Origin: CAZJLP01 sp964546955
GTDB taxonomy: Bacteria; Verrucomicrobiota; Verrucomicrobiia; Opitutales; Opitutaceae
Assembly (NCBI GenBank): GCA_964546955.1
Contig: CAZJLP010000015.1
Span: 21,790-85,789, forward strand
Length of the DNA stretch: 64,000 nt
Reading direction: 5' to 3'
Shown here: one piece after another, positions 26,053 to 34,521 of the stretch
How the letters are laid out: the number at the start of each line of letters is the position of its first letter
How positions within the stretch are numbered: position 1 is the first letter of the stretch
Made by a program: the position numbers and the translations under genes
The notes under the pieces: model-generated
What the model was told of the DNA's origin: nothing
What the model saw: only the letters and a program-made list of their open reading frames with translations
Database searches by the model: none

Positions 26053-26967
26053 TTAGGCGGCGAAGGGCTGAAGGCTTTGGCCGCAACGGCGGGCTTGGAA
26101 AGCGGCCAGCCAGGCAAAGGCCAGGTATTTGGGATGCCGGCGGAGGCTCCACGCGCGTTCGAAAAATCCCCAGGCTCGCCCTGGTTCCGCGCTGAGATGG
26201 ATGCGGCCCGCCGCTTCGCACAAGCCGGCCGTGCGCGCCCTGCGAATGTCCAGGCTCAACGCGGGCCAGTCGAAATGTTTCGCATAAGCGCGAGCGGCGG
26301 CGATGGACATCGGCCCCCCCTGGTTTGATAACGCGCCTGCGTGTTTCCGATAGCGGCAGGTGTCGGTCCCGGAAAACGCGAAAGCCACCCCGCCTTTCGC
26401 CGCCCGGAACCAAAGCTCCAGGTCCTCGCAGTAGCGGAACGATGTATCGTAAACACCGATACGATCGAACACCGTCTTGCGCACGAGGACGGATGAGGGC
26501 TGGATCACGTAGGTGCCCGCGTAGAGCGAAACCGGAAATTGCGCCAGCTGCTCGGGCGAAGGCCGCCGGCACTCCAGGGTGGCGCCGGTCTCGCTGTCGA
26601 AAAGAATCGAGCCGGAATGCACGAAGTCGGCCCCGGTAGCGGCCTGAGTCGACAGGAGCGTTTCCAGGTGAGCGGGTTCCCAGGCGTCATCGGCGTCGAG
26701 CAGGGCGATGAATTCGCCCCGGGCCGCCGCGATGCCCGTGTTGCGGGTTGCGGGAAGGCCCTGATTGACCTCATGACGCTGGTAGAGCACGCGTTGCGCC
26801 ACGGAGGCAGCGAACTGACGAACGATGTCTTCGGCGCGATCTCGCGATCCGTCCTCGGTCACGATCACTTCCCAGTCCGTGAACGTCTGCACGCGTACGC
26901 TCGCCAGCGCGGCGTCCAGGTACTTGTCGGCTTTGTAAGCCGGGATACAGATGCTGATCAGCGGCAT
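26053..26967 (-). CDS. GT2-family glycosyltransferase (paralogue A)
   Basis: About 304 residues from the ATG at 26967 (MPLISICIPAYKADKYLDAA). GT2 motifs are VIVTEDGSRDRAED and FIALLDADDAWEPAH, followed by SSVLVRKTVFDRIGVYD and the ED motif CEDLELWFRA. It is strikingly similar to the product of 28175-29089 over the whole catalytic domain (for example NQGLPATRNTGIAAARGEF against NRGLPATRNTGIASSRGHW), which indicates gene duplication. About 210-240 bases of non-coding sequence precede it, the longest gap in this part of the cluster. Confidence 0.9.
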   Translation of the reverse strand: MPLISICIPAYKADKYLDAALASVRVQTFTDWEVIVTEDGSRDRAEDIVRQFAASVAQRVLYQRHEVNQGLPATRNTGIAAARGEFIALLDADDAWEPAHLETLLSTQAATGADFVHSGSILFDSETGATLECRRPSPEQLAQFPVSLYAGTYVIQPSSVLVRKTVFDRIGVYDTSFRYCEDLELWFRAAKGGVAFAFSGTDTCRYRKHAGALSNQGGPMSIAAARAYAKHFDWPALSLDIRRARTAGLCEAAGRIHLSAEPGRAWGFFERAWSLRRHPKYLAFAWLAAFQARRCGQSLQPFAA

Positions 26968-27000
26968 GGGTGCTGCAGATGTTATCCCAACTGTGTCCAT

Positions 27001-27210
27001 TCCGGCATCGCGTTAAAGGGCGCGCACGCCTTTGGACTGCCGGTCTGTGAATAACTTGCAAACATGCCAGAATAAAGAGGCCAAAATGCGGTCAACTCCA
27101 GTTATTTTCGGCCGGTTGACCGAAATCAGGCCGCCGCCTGAGGCAGGGGCCGTCCGTTCCTTTAAGCTTAAGGTATTTAAAAGCTTACGGAATCCGCGTA
27201 CTCGCGAAAT
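27001..27210. promoter_or_regulatory. Internal non-coding gap of the glycan cluster
   Basis: A gap inside an otherwise tightly packed minus-strand run. It is AT-richer than its surroundings and holds two inverted repeats: GGTCAAC/GTTGACC (27090-27096, 27115-27121) and TAAGCTT/AAGCTTA (27163-27169, 27181-27187). An internal promoter, processing site or recombination scar is possible. Confidence 0.4.
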
Positions 27211-28161
27211 TCAATCCCGCCGCACTGTCGTGGTGTCTGTTTGGCGAAGGAGCGCCGTCTCGGGATAGAACAAAGCGTGCTGATACGGCCGCCCGATTAT
27301 TTGCACGGGCAAGTCCGGATTGAATACCGCCGACCAAGCCGACAGGGCGGAGGGCGATTTCACCACGGCGTCGCAGTCCGCGAGCAGCAACGAGTCGATC
27401 AGCGCTTCTTCCGCGTGCTCCCGCCCGTGGTGCGCGGGATCCAAGTGCAAAGCCGTTCCGCTGATCGAGCGCCGGCTGTCATAGGACACGATTTCGACCC
27501 CCTCGAGGGCGGAACGGACGTGTTCTAGAAATGCCATTTCGTCAGTGGCGACAAAGAGCAAGGGTTCGCCCGCCAATTCGGAAAGCCGCTCTCGAAGCAA
27601 GTCGGAGACGGCATGGTAATCGACTCTCCTCGCTTCAATTTCTTTGTCCGTTCCGCGGAAATGGCACCCGAGGGTTGAACCGCGCCGGAAATGCGCCGTG
27701 GCAAACCGGCGAACCTTTTCGGAGATCCTCGCCGCAACTGGAAAATAGTCGCGTTGAAGTTGAGCGGCTTCGTGGAGGCTGAGAGCCAGCGGTTGTCTGT
27801 AAAATGGCAGCTCCTGGAATTCTCGCACGGTGAGCGTAGTTTTCGCCGGTTCCAGCTGCGGCGCCCGCGGTTGGTCGAAGAGGAAAGGAAACCAATCTCC
27901 GCCGTCCTCTCCGTACTGAGGACTCGTGCAGGCGAGCCGCGGAGCAATGCCCCTGCTTTCGCAATAGGCGACAATATGAAGGCACCACGAGAGATGTGCG
28001 AAGAGGCCCACGGGTGCGTGAAGGCGGAAGGTCAAGGCCGCGGGAGCGCGGTCGAGCGTGCGCCGATGGGCGCGTTGACGAATCGATCGGCGGACCGTCA
28101 ACGCGCCATAGCGGGCGTAGACTCCCGCCGCGACGGCCTTGCGATTGATCCACCGAAGCAT
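27211..28161 (-). CDS. NodZ/FUT8-like fucosyltransferase-type protein
   Basis: About 316 residues from the ATG at 28161 (MLRWINRKAVAAGVYARYGA). That start leaves 13 bases to the upstream stop, whereas the longer frame overlaps it. The segment TLGCHFRGTDKEIEARRVDY resembles the HVRRTDK motif of alpha-1,6-fucosyltransferases (GT23; NodZ, FUT8). PLLFVATDEMAFLEHVRSAL and SLLLADCDAVVKSPSALSAW correspond to their FLATDD and later donor-site regions. This suggests an inverting GT-B enzyme, plausibly a GDP-fucose user, but one Arg of the RRTDK motif is Gly here. It lies between two paralogous GT2 genes. Confidence 0.6.
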   Translation of the reverse strand: MLRWINRKAVAAGVYARYGALTVRRSIRQRAHRRTLDRAPAALTFRLHAPVGLFAHLSWCLHIVAYCESRGIAPRLACTSPQYGEDGGDWFPFLFDQPRAPQLEPAKTTLTVREFQELPFYRQPLALSLHEAAQLQRDYFPVAARISEKVRRFATAHFRRGSTLGCHFRGTDKEIEARRVDYHAVSDLLRERLSELAGEPLLFVATDEMAFLEHVRSALEGVEIVSYDSRRSISGTALHLDPAHHGREHAEEALIDSLLLADCDAVVKSPSALSAWSAVFNPDLPVQIIGRPYQHALFYPETALLRQTDTTTVRRD

Positions 28162-28174
28162 AGGCGGTGAAAGC

Positions 28175-29089
28175 TCAGGCTGCTTTGCGAGCGGTATGAC
28201 GGCGGTTCGCCAGATACGCCTTGGTCCAAAGTCCAACGTTCTTCGGATTCAAGGGTTCAAGTCGGAGCGCGTTCTGCAGGACGGCGCGAGCTTCCTCGGG
28301 CGCTTCCCTCAGCAGCGTGCGCGCGGCCCATCGGTACAGGCTGGAGGGCCGAGTCCGGCGCAGCACGGGCGAGATCGCTTCCCAGTGCGCGTATTTCTCG
28401 CACAACCGCGCTGTTTCGAGGAGAATCGCCGCTTCTTTTCGAGACATGGAACTCGGGTGCTGCCGGTAAATGCAAGTGTTCTTGCCGCTATAGCGCAGGC
28501 GTCCGCCCAGCCAGAGGAGCCTCAGCCAATATTCCGTGTCGTTGCAAATAGGGTACTCGCTGGAGACCGGCCCAAAATGCGCGAAGGCGTCGCGCCGGAT
28601 CATGACCGCCGACGGCATGATCGAGAGGTTGCCCATGTAAAGCGCAGTCGGTAGGTCCGCGAGATCGGCGGGACTCGGCGTCCGAACGCCGGTACGTTCG
28701 CCGCGCTGCTCGTCAAAGAGGACCGAGCCGGAGTAGACCAGATCGCACAGGCCGCCCTGGCTGGCATCGAAAAGGGACTGAAGGTGATCCGGCTCCCACT
28801 GGTCGTCGGCGTCGAGGAAGGCGATCCAATGGCCTCGGGATGACGCGATACCGGTATTGCGGGTGGCGGGCAGACCGCGGTTCGCAGCATGCCGATTGTA
28901 CACGACCGTTTGGCTGACCGTTCGGGCGAACGCCCGGGTCTGGTCTTCCGCCCGATCCTTGGAGCCGTCTTCTGTGACGATCACCTCCCAATGCGGGTAC
29001 GTCTGCGCGCCGACCGAGCGCAGCGCTTGCTCCAGAAATTTGTCGGCGCGATAGGCGGGAATACAGACGCTGATGAGCGGCGAATACAT
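28175..29089 (-). CDS. GT2-family glycosyltransferase (paralogue B)
   Basis: About 304 residues from the ATG at 29089 (MYSPLISVCIPAYRADKFLE). Motifs VIVTEDGSKDRAED, WIAFLDADDQWEPDH and NDTEYWLRLLWLG are those of GT2. It is a close paralogue of the product of 26053-26967 and a more distant one of 29238-30128, so three GT2 genes here probably arose by local duplication. The C-terminal 60 residues (EEARAVLQNALRLEPLNPKN) have a TPR-like helical look seen in some GT2 proteins. Confidence 0.9.
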   Translation of the reverse strand: MYSPLISVCIPAYRADKFLEQALRSVGAQTYPHWEVIVTEDGSKDRAEDQTRAFARTVSQTVVYNRHAANRGLPATRNTGIASSRGHWIAFLDADDQWEPDHLQSLFDASQGGLCDLVYSGSVLFDEQRGERTGVRTPSPADLADLPTALYMGNLSIMPSAVMIRRDAFAHFGPVSSEYPICNDTEYWLRLLWLGGRLRYSGKNTCIYRQHPSSMSRKEAAILLETARLCEKYAHWEAISPVLRRTRPSSLYRWAARTLLREAPEEARAVLQNALRLEPLNPKNVGLWTKAYLANRRHTARKAA

Positions 29090-29237
29090 GATGAAAACGC
29101 CGAGCCTCCACGCTGAGATGACGGCCGACGGCGCGCCCATAGACGGGCAAATCGCCGATTGGTTCGCCGCCATCTGGAACGATCTATGTAAATTATGTGC
29201 AACACGCGCTCAGGCTCGCCTGCCCCGGATCCGCGAC

Positions 29238-30128
29238 TCAGGCGCGCGAAACAAGCGCCGGCAGAGCGGAACGCGCGACTTGGGCCCCCAAAGAGAGGTT
29301 CCATGGCGCGAGTTTCCAGGCTCTCCAGAGAGCGGCGGTGCTCTTGCGCGGATTCGTCGCCCGCACAAGCCGTCCATAGTTCGCGAGGCTGTGCGCCAGC
29401 AGGCGTTTTCGTTCGCGCACGGGGATGATAGGTACGTCCCGGTACTTTTCGTAGAAGGCGACTTCCTGTTCGGACCACAGCACGGTGCGCCCCATCGTGC
29501 TGGTCGCATGCTTGGCGTAGTGGCAGGTGAGCTGGGCCGTGTCCGCGAAACGGGCGCCGCGAATCGCGCATCGGAGCCAGTAGTCGCGATCCTCCCCGAT
29601 GCGAAAGGCAGGATCGAAAGGCCCGCTCCGACGCACGATCTCGCGCGTGAGCGCCACGCAGGAGGAAGTGATGACTTCGCTCAACGCAAATAGTCTTTGA
29701 ATGGGGTCGGCGAAAAAAGCCGAGGAGGGAGCATACGTCCCGAGCGCGGCTCCATTCTGCAGGTTAAACAGCTGAACATGCGCAACCGCGATATCGATGC
29801 CCGGCTTCAAAGTCTCCCGTGCCGCGGTGAGATGTGCAGGCGACCACCAATCGTCCGCATCGAGGAAGGCCAGCGCCTCCCCCGTGGCGAGTTCGAACAG
29901 TCGGTTGCGGGCGGTGGCGACGCCGCGATTGCGGCCCAGATTGTCGTACCGCACCGGCTGACGAACAGAGGCGGCAAAACGTTCGACCACCGATTGGGTC
30001 TGATCGCGCGAGCCGTCCTCGACCACGACGATTTCCCAATCGGCGTGTTCTTGCGCGCGCACGCTTTCCAGCGCCTTGCCGATGTAGGCGCCGGCGTTGT
30101 ACGCGGCGATGAGAACGCTGAATTTCAC
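29238..30128 (-). CDS. GT2-family glycosyltransferase (paralogue C)
   Basis: About 296 residues from the GTG at 30128 (VKFSVLIAAYNAGAYIGKAL); earlier in-frame codons give no fold-like sequence. It shows WEIVVVEDGSRDQTQS, NRGVATARNRLF, LAFLDADDWWSPAH and GEDRDYWLRCAI, all GT2 features. It lies about 25 bases after the epimerase gene on the same strand. The C-terminal helices (TAALWRAWKLAPWNLSLG) echo the TPR-like tails of its paralogues. Confidence 0.9.
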   Translation of the reverse strand: MKFSVLIAAYNAGAYIGKALESVRAQEHADWEIVVVEDGSRDQTQSVVERFAASVRQPVRYDNLGRNRGVATARNRLFELATGEALAFLDADDWWSPAHLTAARETLKPGIDIAVAHVQLFNLQNGAALGTYAPSSAFFADPIQRLFALSEVITSSCVALTREIVRRSGPFDPAFRIGEDRDYWLRCAIRGARFADTAQLTCHYAKHATSTMGRTVLWSEQEVAFYEKYRDVPIIPVRERKRLLAHSLANYGRLVRATNPRKSTAALWRAWKLAPWNLSLGAQVARSALPALVSRA

Positions 30129-30153
30129 GGGTGGACCAACCGTCGCAAGGGAA

Positions 30154-31242
30154 TCAACGGACCTCAACCTCCGTCGCAAACCGGAGCCAGGCAAGGCTGC
30201 GCTGCATTCCCTCGGCAAACGGCACGGGCGGACGGTAGCCCAATTGCCGCTCGGCCTTGTCGTTAGGAAGTTTCCAGCGGCATTGCTGCAAGAGCGCCAT
30301 CTCCTCGGTCAGGGCAGGGCCGGGCGCCGCGGGCAGGGTCCACGCGCCCGGCGGGGCGGCCGGGTTCCAGCTGGCCAGCAGCGTCTTGGTGGCGCGCTTG
30401 AGTTGGAACGGGATCGCCGGCAGGAGGGATTGTACCCAAGGTGTGGATACAGTCTTCTCGACCTTTTCGCGAAAGCTCTTTTCGAAGGAAGGCAGGCGAT
30501 CCAGCCGATGGATCGATGAGAAGTCCGCTTCCAGCGCGGCGGCCGCCCTGCGGTAGAAGTCGGCCCATGTCACCGTTTCCGCGTCGCCCACGAGAAAGAC
30601 CTCTCCGTGTCCCATCGTCGTATCCAGGCAAAGCCGCGCGGCGTGGATCAAGTTGTCCACATACACCCCGTTGCAGATGCCGGCTCCGTTTTCGTAGAGC
30701 CACGCCCGGCCGTCGCGCAGTTCGGCGGCGAGGTCGGCGATCCAGCGAGAGCGGGGCCCGTAAACCACGCCGGGCCGCAGGGCGAACGCCTCAAGTTTGT
30801 GGCGGCGCGCTTCGCTGAAGAAGGATTGCTCGGCCCGGACCTTGGCATTGTTGTACTCCAAGGAGTGGTTCGTGTGAAGGGGGGTGGTCTCGGTGGTGCC
30901 GGTCGCGATGTTCTGACCGTGGACGGAGGCGCTGCTAAAATAAACCACGCGCGGCACGCCTGCTTGCGCGGCTGCTGCACAGAGCACGGCAGGCATCCGC
31001 TCGATCTGCGCGGGATCGCCGATCGCGGCATGGATCGCGGCTTGGCAGCCCTCCAGACCCTTGGCCAGCGATTCGACCTCGAGGGCGTCGGCCAGCCGCC
31101 ACGGCAGGGAAAAACGCGCGGGCAGCGCGAGGCTGGCCGGTTTGCGCACGATCGGAACGACCTCGTGCAATCCGCCGAGGTGAAACTGCTCGACGATGCG
31201 ACTCCCGATGAAACCGTTGGCTCCGATGACGGCGACTTTCAT
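30154..31242 (-). CDS. NAD-dependent epimerase/dehydratase (SDR)
   Basis: An extended short-chain dehydrogenase/reductase of about 362 residues. The ATG at 31242 overlaps the previous stop by four bases. A much longer open frame runs upstream through the oxidoreductase gene but is a shadow. The N-terminus carries the cofactor loop GANGFIG (7-13). The YxxxK catalytic pair is visible as EYNNAKVRAEQ, preceded by VVYFSSASVHG, which supplies the catalytic Ser. LRPGVVYGPRSRW and NGVYVDNLIHAARL fit the sugar-nucleotide epimerase branch. It probably makes or modifies a nucleotide sugar used by the surrounding transferases. The exact reaction is not readable. Confidence 0.87.
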   Translation of the reverse strand: MKVAVIGANGFIGSRIVEQFHLGGLHEVVPIVRKPASLALPARFSLPWRLADALEVESLAKGLEGCQAAIHAAIGDPAQIERMPAVLCAAAAQAGVPRVVYFSSASVHGQNIATGTTETTPLHTNHSLEYNNAKVRAEQSFFSEARRHKLEAFALRPGVVYGPRSRWIADLAAELRDGRAWLYENGAGICNGVYVDNLIHAARLCLDTTMGHGEVFLVGDAETVTWADFYRRAAAALEADFSSIHRLDRLPSFEKSFREKVEKTVSTPWVQSLLPAIPFQLKRATKTLLASWNPAAPPGAWTLPAAPGPALTEEMALLQQCRWKLPNDKAERQLGYRPPVPFAEGMQRSLAWLRFATEVEVR

Positions 31243-32330
31243 GGCGCGCCCGTGGCGAGGGTTGCTGCGCGCGATGCTTCTGCCGGGGTGAACCAGGGAT
31301 GAGGCAGCCACGTGCGCTGTGTGTAACACGTCTCGATCAGGCGAAGCGAACGCACGCCTTCCGTGCCGGGAATGAGCAAGGGGGTGCGTCCCCGAATGGC
31401 GCCGAGGACGTTGAGCAGCTGGGCGATAAAACTCTGCGGATTGGTCGCGAGGGCCGATGGGGAGCGCTCGGTCAGCCTGGGACCGATCGGCTCGACCAGC
31501 TGCGCGCGAAGCGCGCCCGGTGTGCCCTGGAGCTGGACCAGGACGCCGTTGGCGTCGTTGACCTTCCACGAAACGACTCCGCGCTCGAAGACGAAACGGT
31601 ATTGCTGCGCGGTCGCCCAATCGCGGCTCAAGTGGAGCGCGCCGCGCGCGCCGTTTGCGTGCGTGAGTTCGAGCCGGGAGTTCGTCTCGAGCCCGCCCAT
31701 CGCGTCGTCCGCGTAGGCGAGCGCGCTCGGTTCGCCGAGCCACCAAATAAGGAGGTCGAGGACATGCACACCGATGTCGAGCAGTACTCCGCCGGGCGTC
31801 TGGGCCTTGTTGAAAAAAGAGGGGGTGGCCGCCGGCCATTTGAAAGGTCCGCCTTCCGCGATGGTATACGACCGAAGCGCCCCGAGCTGGCCGTCCGTAC
31901 AGAGGCTCTTCAAATAGGCGCTCGAAGGAAAAAATCGTTTGTAAAGGCCGACCGCGAGCAGGCGGTTCGCGACGCGAGCGGCTTCGATCATTTGCTCGGC
32001 CTCGGCGGAACTCGCGGCCATCGGTTTCTCGCAGAGCACATGCCACCCGCGGCTGACGGCCTCGATTGTCTGCGCCGCATGGAAACGCGGAGGGGAGGCG
32101 ATGATGGCGAGGCTTCCTTCGGCGAGGTCGAGCGTCGTGGCGTGCTCGGCTTGGATCGCTCCGGGGAAAGCCCCGGCCAAGGCGGATCGCGCGCCCGCCG
32201 ACGGATCCACCAACGCTTGGACCGTCAGTTCGCCTGCGGCCTCCAACGCCCGCAATGTTGGCAGGTAGAATTGCTGGGAAACGGCGCCGCAGCCGATCAG
32301 GACGACAGGAACTTTCGATTGAGCAGTCAC
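31239..32330 (-). CDS. Gfo/Idh/MocA-family oxidoreductase
   Basis: A 363-residue NAD(P)-dependent sugar oxidoreductase. The Rossmann loop is VVLIGCGAVSQQFYLPTL (10-27), followed by AIIASPPRFHAAQTIEA and the conserved HVLCEKPMAAS. The C-terminal beta-sheet domain includes GGVLLDIGVHVLDLLIWWLG, where the conserved D..H pattern is kept. Members in polysaccharide loci often act on UDP-sugars, for example making uronic or amino-sugar precursors. The GTG start overlaps the stop of a tiny upstream frame by four bases, and its own stop overlaps the epimerase start, so the pair is translationally coupled and probably acts in one sugar pathway. Confidence 0.88.
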   Translation of the reverse strand: MTAQSKVPVVLIGCGAVSQQFYLPTLRALEAAGELTVQALVDPSAGARSALAGAFPGAIQAEHATTLDLAEGSLAIIASPPRFHAAQTIEAVSRGWHVLCEKPMAASSAEAEQMIEAARVANRLLAVGLYKRFFPSSAYLKSLCTDGQLGALRSYTIAEGGPFKWPAATPSFFNKAQTPGGVLLDIGVHVLDLLIWWLGEPSALAYADDAMGGLETNSRLELTHANGARGALHLSRDWATAQQYRFVFERGVVSWKVNDANGVLVQLQGTPGALRAQLVEPIGPRLTERSPSALATNPQSFIAQLLNVLGAIRGRTPLLIPGTEGVRSLRLIETCYTQRTWLPHPWFTPAEASRAATLATGAP

Positions 32331-32428
32331 GCGAGGAAGGCAGAGAGGACGCGCCCGGCGCGGCGAGAGTCAAGGTTGGACCGCGCGACCGACGCGTAGG
32401 CATTGCTTTTCAGCATCAAGGTCGTCAT
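32327..32428 (-). CDS. Possible 33-residue coupling ORF
   Basis: A tiny frame starting MTTLMLKSNAYASV and ending VLSAFLA. Its ATG overlaps the stop of the upstream glycosyltransferase by four bases (ATGA, 32425-32428). Its TGA overlaps the GTG start of the oxidoreductase by four bases (32327-32330). This exact fit on both sides suggests that ribosomes pass through it. It may encode a micropeptide, serve only as a coupling leader, or be the remnant of a larger gene. I recognise no family, and it has no membrane segment. Confidence 0.4.
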   Translation of the reverse strand: MTTLMLKSNAYASVARSNLDSRRAGRVLSAFLA

Positions 32429-33567
32429 CGCAGCAAACCTTCCTCCAGTTGCCGGTGGATCGTTTCCGGATTGAACTGCCCGCGCGCCAGTTTTTGCACC
32501 GCCGCCGCGGAGGCCTGCCAGGTGGCTTGGCGGCGCAGACCGCCCGCCCAGCTGCTCAGCGCGGCTGGCTCGGCCGCGGTGTAGAAATGCGGATACGACT
32601 CCCGCGCGGCCCACCGGCCGATGGAGCTGTCGAGCGGCGCGACAACGGTGCACGGAAGGCCGAGATGAGCGTATTCGATGAATTTGCTCGGAAAGCTCGT
32701 CGCGATCCACGGCATTTCCGCGACGGACTCGCTGTACGACACAATCAAGCCGGCCGCGTTATCGAGCAGGTGTTGCAGTGCTTCGCGATTCCCCGGAAAC
32801 GGCTGCACCCAGTCGGCCGGTTCGCTCGCGAGGAATGCGCGCAGCTCGGGGGAGTCCTTCGTCAGCAACACCAATTGCGCCCCGGCGGCCTGCAGCGCCC
32901 GGGCGATCTGAGCCAGGAGCGGGTATTGGGGCGGCCAGATGAAGCCCGCGTAGTAGACCTTCGGCTGCACCGAAAAAGAGGCCTGCCACGACGCCGGTTT
33001 GGTCCAACCTTCCGGGATCGGCAGCAATACCCCGCGGTTCGAAGCCTCGACCTCGTATTCGGCCGCCAATTCGGGCGAAACGAACCAATTGCGGTGCGTT
33101 TGCCGCAGGATCCAGTTGTGACGGGCACGCAGCGTGATTTTTTCCGCCTCATTCCGGGCAAAGGCGGCGGCATCGTCGTGGATCAGCAAAGAAAGCGGTT
33201 TGCCCGATTGTTTGGCGAAATGAGCTGCGATTTCCGGGAAAAAGTCGGAGTGTGCGGCAAGATAGCCCAGAACGGCGTCCGGCGGTGTATCCGCGACAAG
33301 GTTACCGCACTCGCGGCCCAGCAACCAGGTCCGGAGCTTGCGCGAAAGGCTGCGGTCATTGCGAAACGGAGGCCACCAGGGCCGTCGCAAGGGGAGCTGG
33401 AGCACCTTCCAACCGGCGCGATCGCAGGCGGTGCTATCCTGCCCGTGCTCTCCCACGATCGTGATTTCCCACCCGTGGGCGGCCAGGCGCTGGAGGTGGC
33501 GCAGGAGGATGACCGGACTGCCGGTGCCTTCCGTGGGAGTTTGGCCGATATAAGTGAGTCGAGGCAT
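32425..33567 (-). CDS. GT-B glycosyltransferase (GT4-like)
   Basis: About 380 residues from the ATG at 33567 (MPRLTYIGQTPTEGTGSPVI); upstream in-frame sequence of 42 residues overlaps the next gene. The N-terminal domain has the glycine-containing loop and RLAAHGWEITIVGEHG. SLLIHDDAAAFARNE and NWFVSPELAAEY follow. The C-terminal half has VYYAGFIWPPQYPLLAQIAR and FPSKFIEYAHLGLPCTVVAP, which matches the donor-binding region of GT4 in a divergent form. It ends in a four-base overlap with a tiny frame and starts one base after the upstream gene stops. Confidence 0.8.
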   Translation of the reverse strand: MPRLTYIGQTPTEGTGSPVILLRHLQRLAAHGWEITIVGEHGQDSTACDRAGWKVLQLPLRRPWWPPFRNDRSLSRKLRTWLLGRECGNLVADTPPDAVLGYLAAHSDFFPEIAAHFAKQSGKPLSLLIHDDAAAFARNEAEKITLRARHNWILRQTHRNWFVSPELAAEYEVEASNRGVLLPIPEGWTKPASWQASFSVQPKVYYAGFIWPPQYPLLAQIARALQAAGAQLVLLTKDSPELRAFLASEPADWVQPFPGNREALQHLLDNAAGLIVSYSESVAEMPWIATSFPSKFIEYAHLGLPCTVVAPLDSSIGRWAARESYPHFYTAAEPAALSSWAGGLRRQATWQASAAAVQKLARGQFNPETIHRQLEEGLLR

Positions 33568-33568
33568 T

Positions 33569-34501
33569 TCAGCGGGGTCGCGGCACGAGTCCGACGGTTG
33601 CCTTCGCGACATAGGCCAGGGCGCGCCACGAGCGTGCATCGGCCGGCGCCAGACGGCAGGCCCGAAACGCATAACGCCAGGCGGTCTGCGCACCGGGAAA
33701 CCGGAGGGAGGTCAGGGCGAAATCGCGCGCGTCGTCGGCCCCAATTCGAGTATTTACGGGCGGTGCCGGCCAGTCTTCACGCCGAAAAGGCAATCCGCGC
33801 GCGGCGTAGGCTTGTTCCATCACCCAGAGTTTGCGCTGATGCCGGCCTTCATTGCGCGTAAAATTCACACTTTGCGAATGATACCGGTAGTGGAGCAGCA
33901 CTTCCGGCAGATTGGCGAGCCGCCCGATGCGGGCGAGTCGGAGGTAGAGATCGAGGTCTTCGAGCCATTGGGCTTCGACGCGATATCCGCCCACCCGTTC
34001 CACCGCATCCCGCCGCAGCATGATGGCCGGGTGGATCAGCGACCCGCCATCGCCGGCGAGCAATTGGCGTTCGAGGGCTTCATGCTCGGTTTCGCGGGGA
34101 TTCCATTTCACCAGCGCTCCCCGGTCGTCCATGTAGTTGAAATAAGAGCCGACGCAGACGCAGGCCGGGTTCAGCCGCAGGAACGCCACCTGTCGATCGA
34201 AGCGTTGCGGCAGCGACCAATCGTCGGCGTCCATGCGCGCGACAAACTCGCCGCGCGCCGCGGCCAGACCGTCGTTCAGCGCGCCTACAATGCCGGTGTT
34301 CGGCCGGCTGAAAACTTTGAGCCGAGGGTCCGCCGCGGCCATGACCTCCAGCATTGCCCGGGAGGAGTCGGTCGATCCGTCGTCGACCGCCACCAATTCG
34401 AAATCTTTAAACGTCTGCGCCTGAATGCTCTCCACCGCGAGGCGCAGGTAACGCGCCGCGTTGTACACCGGCATGACGACGCTGATCGTGGGGGCGGGCA
34501 T
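33569..34501 (-). CDS. GT2-family glycosyltransferase
   Basis: About 310 residues from the ATG at 34501 (MPAPTISVVMPVYNAARYLR). A TTG at 34525 that would overlap the upstream stop is possible but less likely. It has textbook GT2 features: LVAVDDGSTDSSRAMLE, NTGIVGALNDGLAAARGEFV, ARMDADDWSLPQR (the DXD motif), PAIMLRRDAVERVGGYRVE and WLEDLDLYLRLAR. Such enzymes add rhamnose, galactose or GlcNAc-type residues in O-antigen and capsule loci; the donor is not known here. It adjoins the next gene with a one-base gap. Confidence 0.92.
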   Translation of the reverse strand: MPAPTISVVMPVYNAARYLRLAVESIQAQTFKDFELVAVDDGSTDSSRAMLEVMAAADPRLKVFSRPNTGIVGALNDGLAAARGEFVARMDADDWSLPQRFDRQVAFLRLNPACVCVGSYFNYMDDRGALVKWNPRETEHEALERQLLAGDGGSLIHPAIMLRRDAVERVGGYRVEAQWLEDLDLYLRLARIGRLANLPEVLLHYRYHSQSVNFTRNEGRHQRKLWVMEQAYAARGLPFRREDWPAPPVNTRIGADDARDFALTSLRFPGAQTAWRYAFRACRLAPADARSWRALAYVAKATVGLVPRPR

Positions 34502-34521
34502 GATGGCGCGGAGAGTTTCCG

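Noticed and set aside
31243..32403. Long N-terminal extension of the epimerase frame through the oxidoreductase gene
   Set aside because: The extension is Arg/Pro/Ser-rich noise in the wrong frame over a real gene. The epimerase fold starts at 31242.
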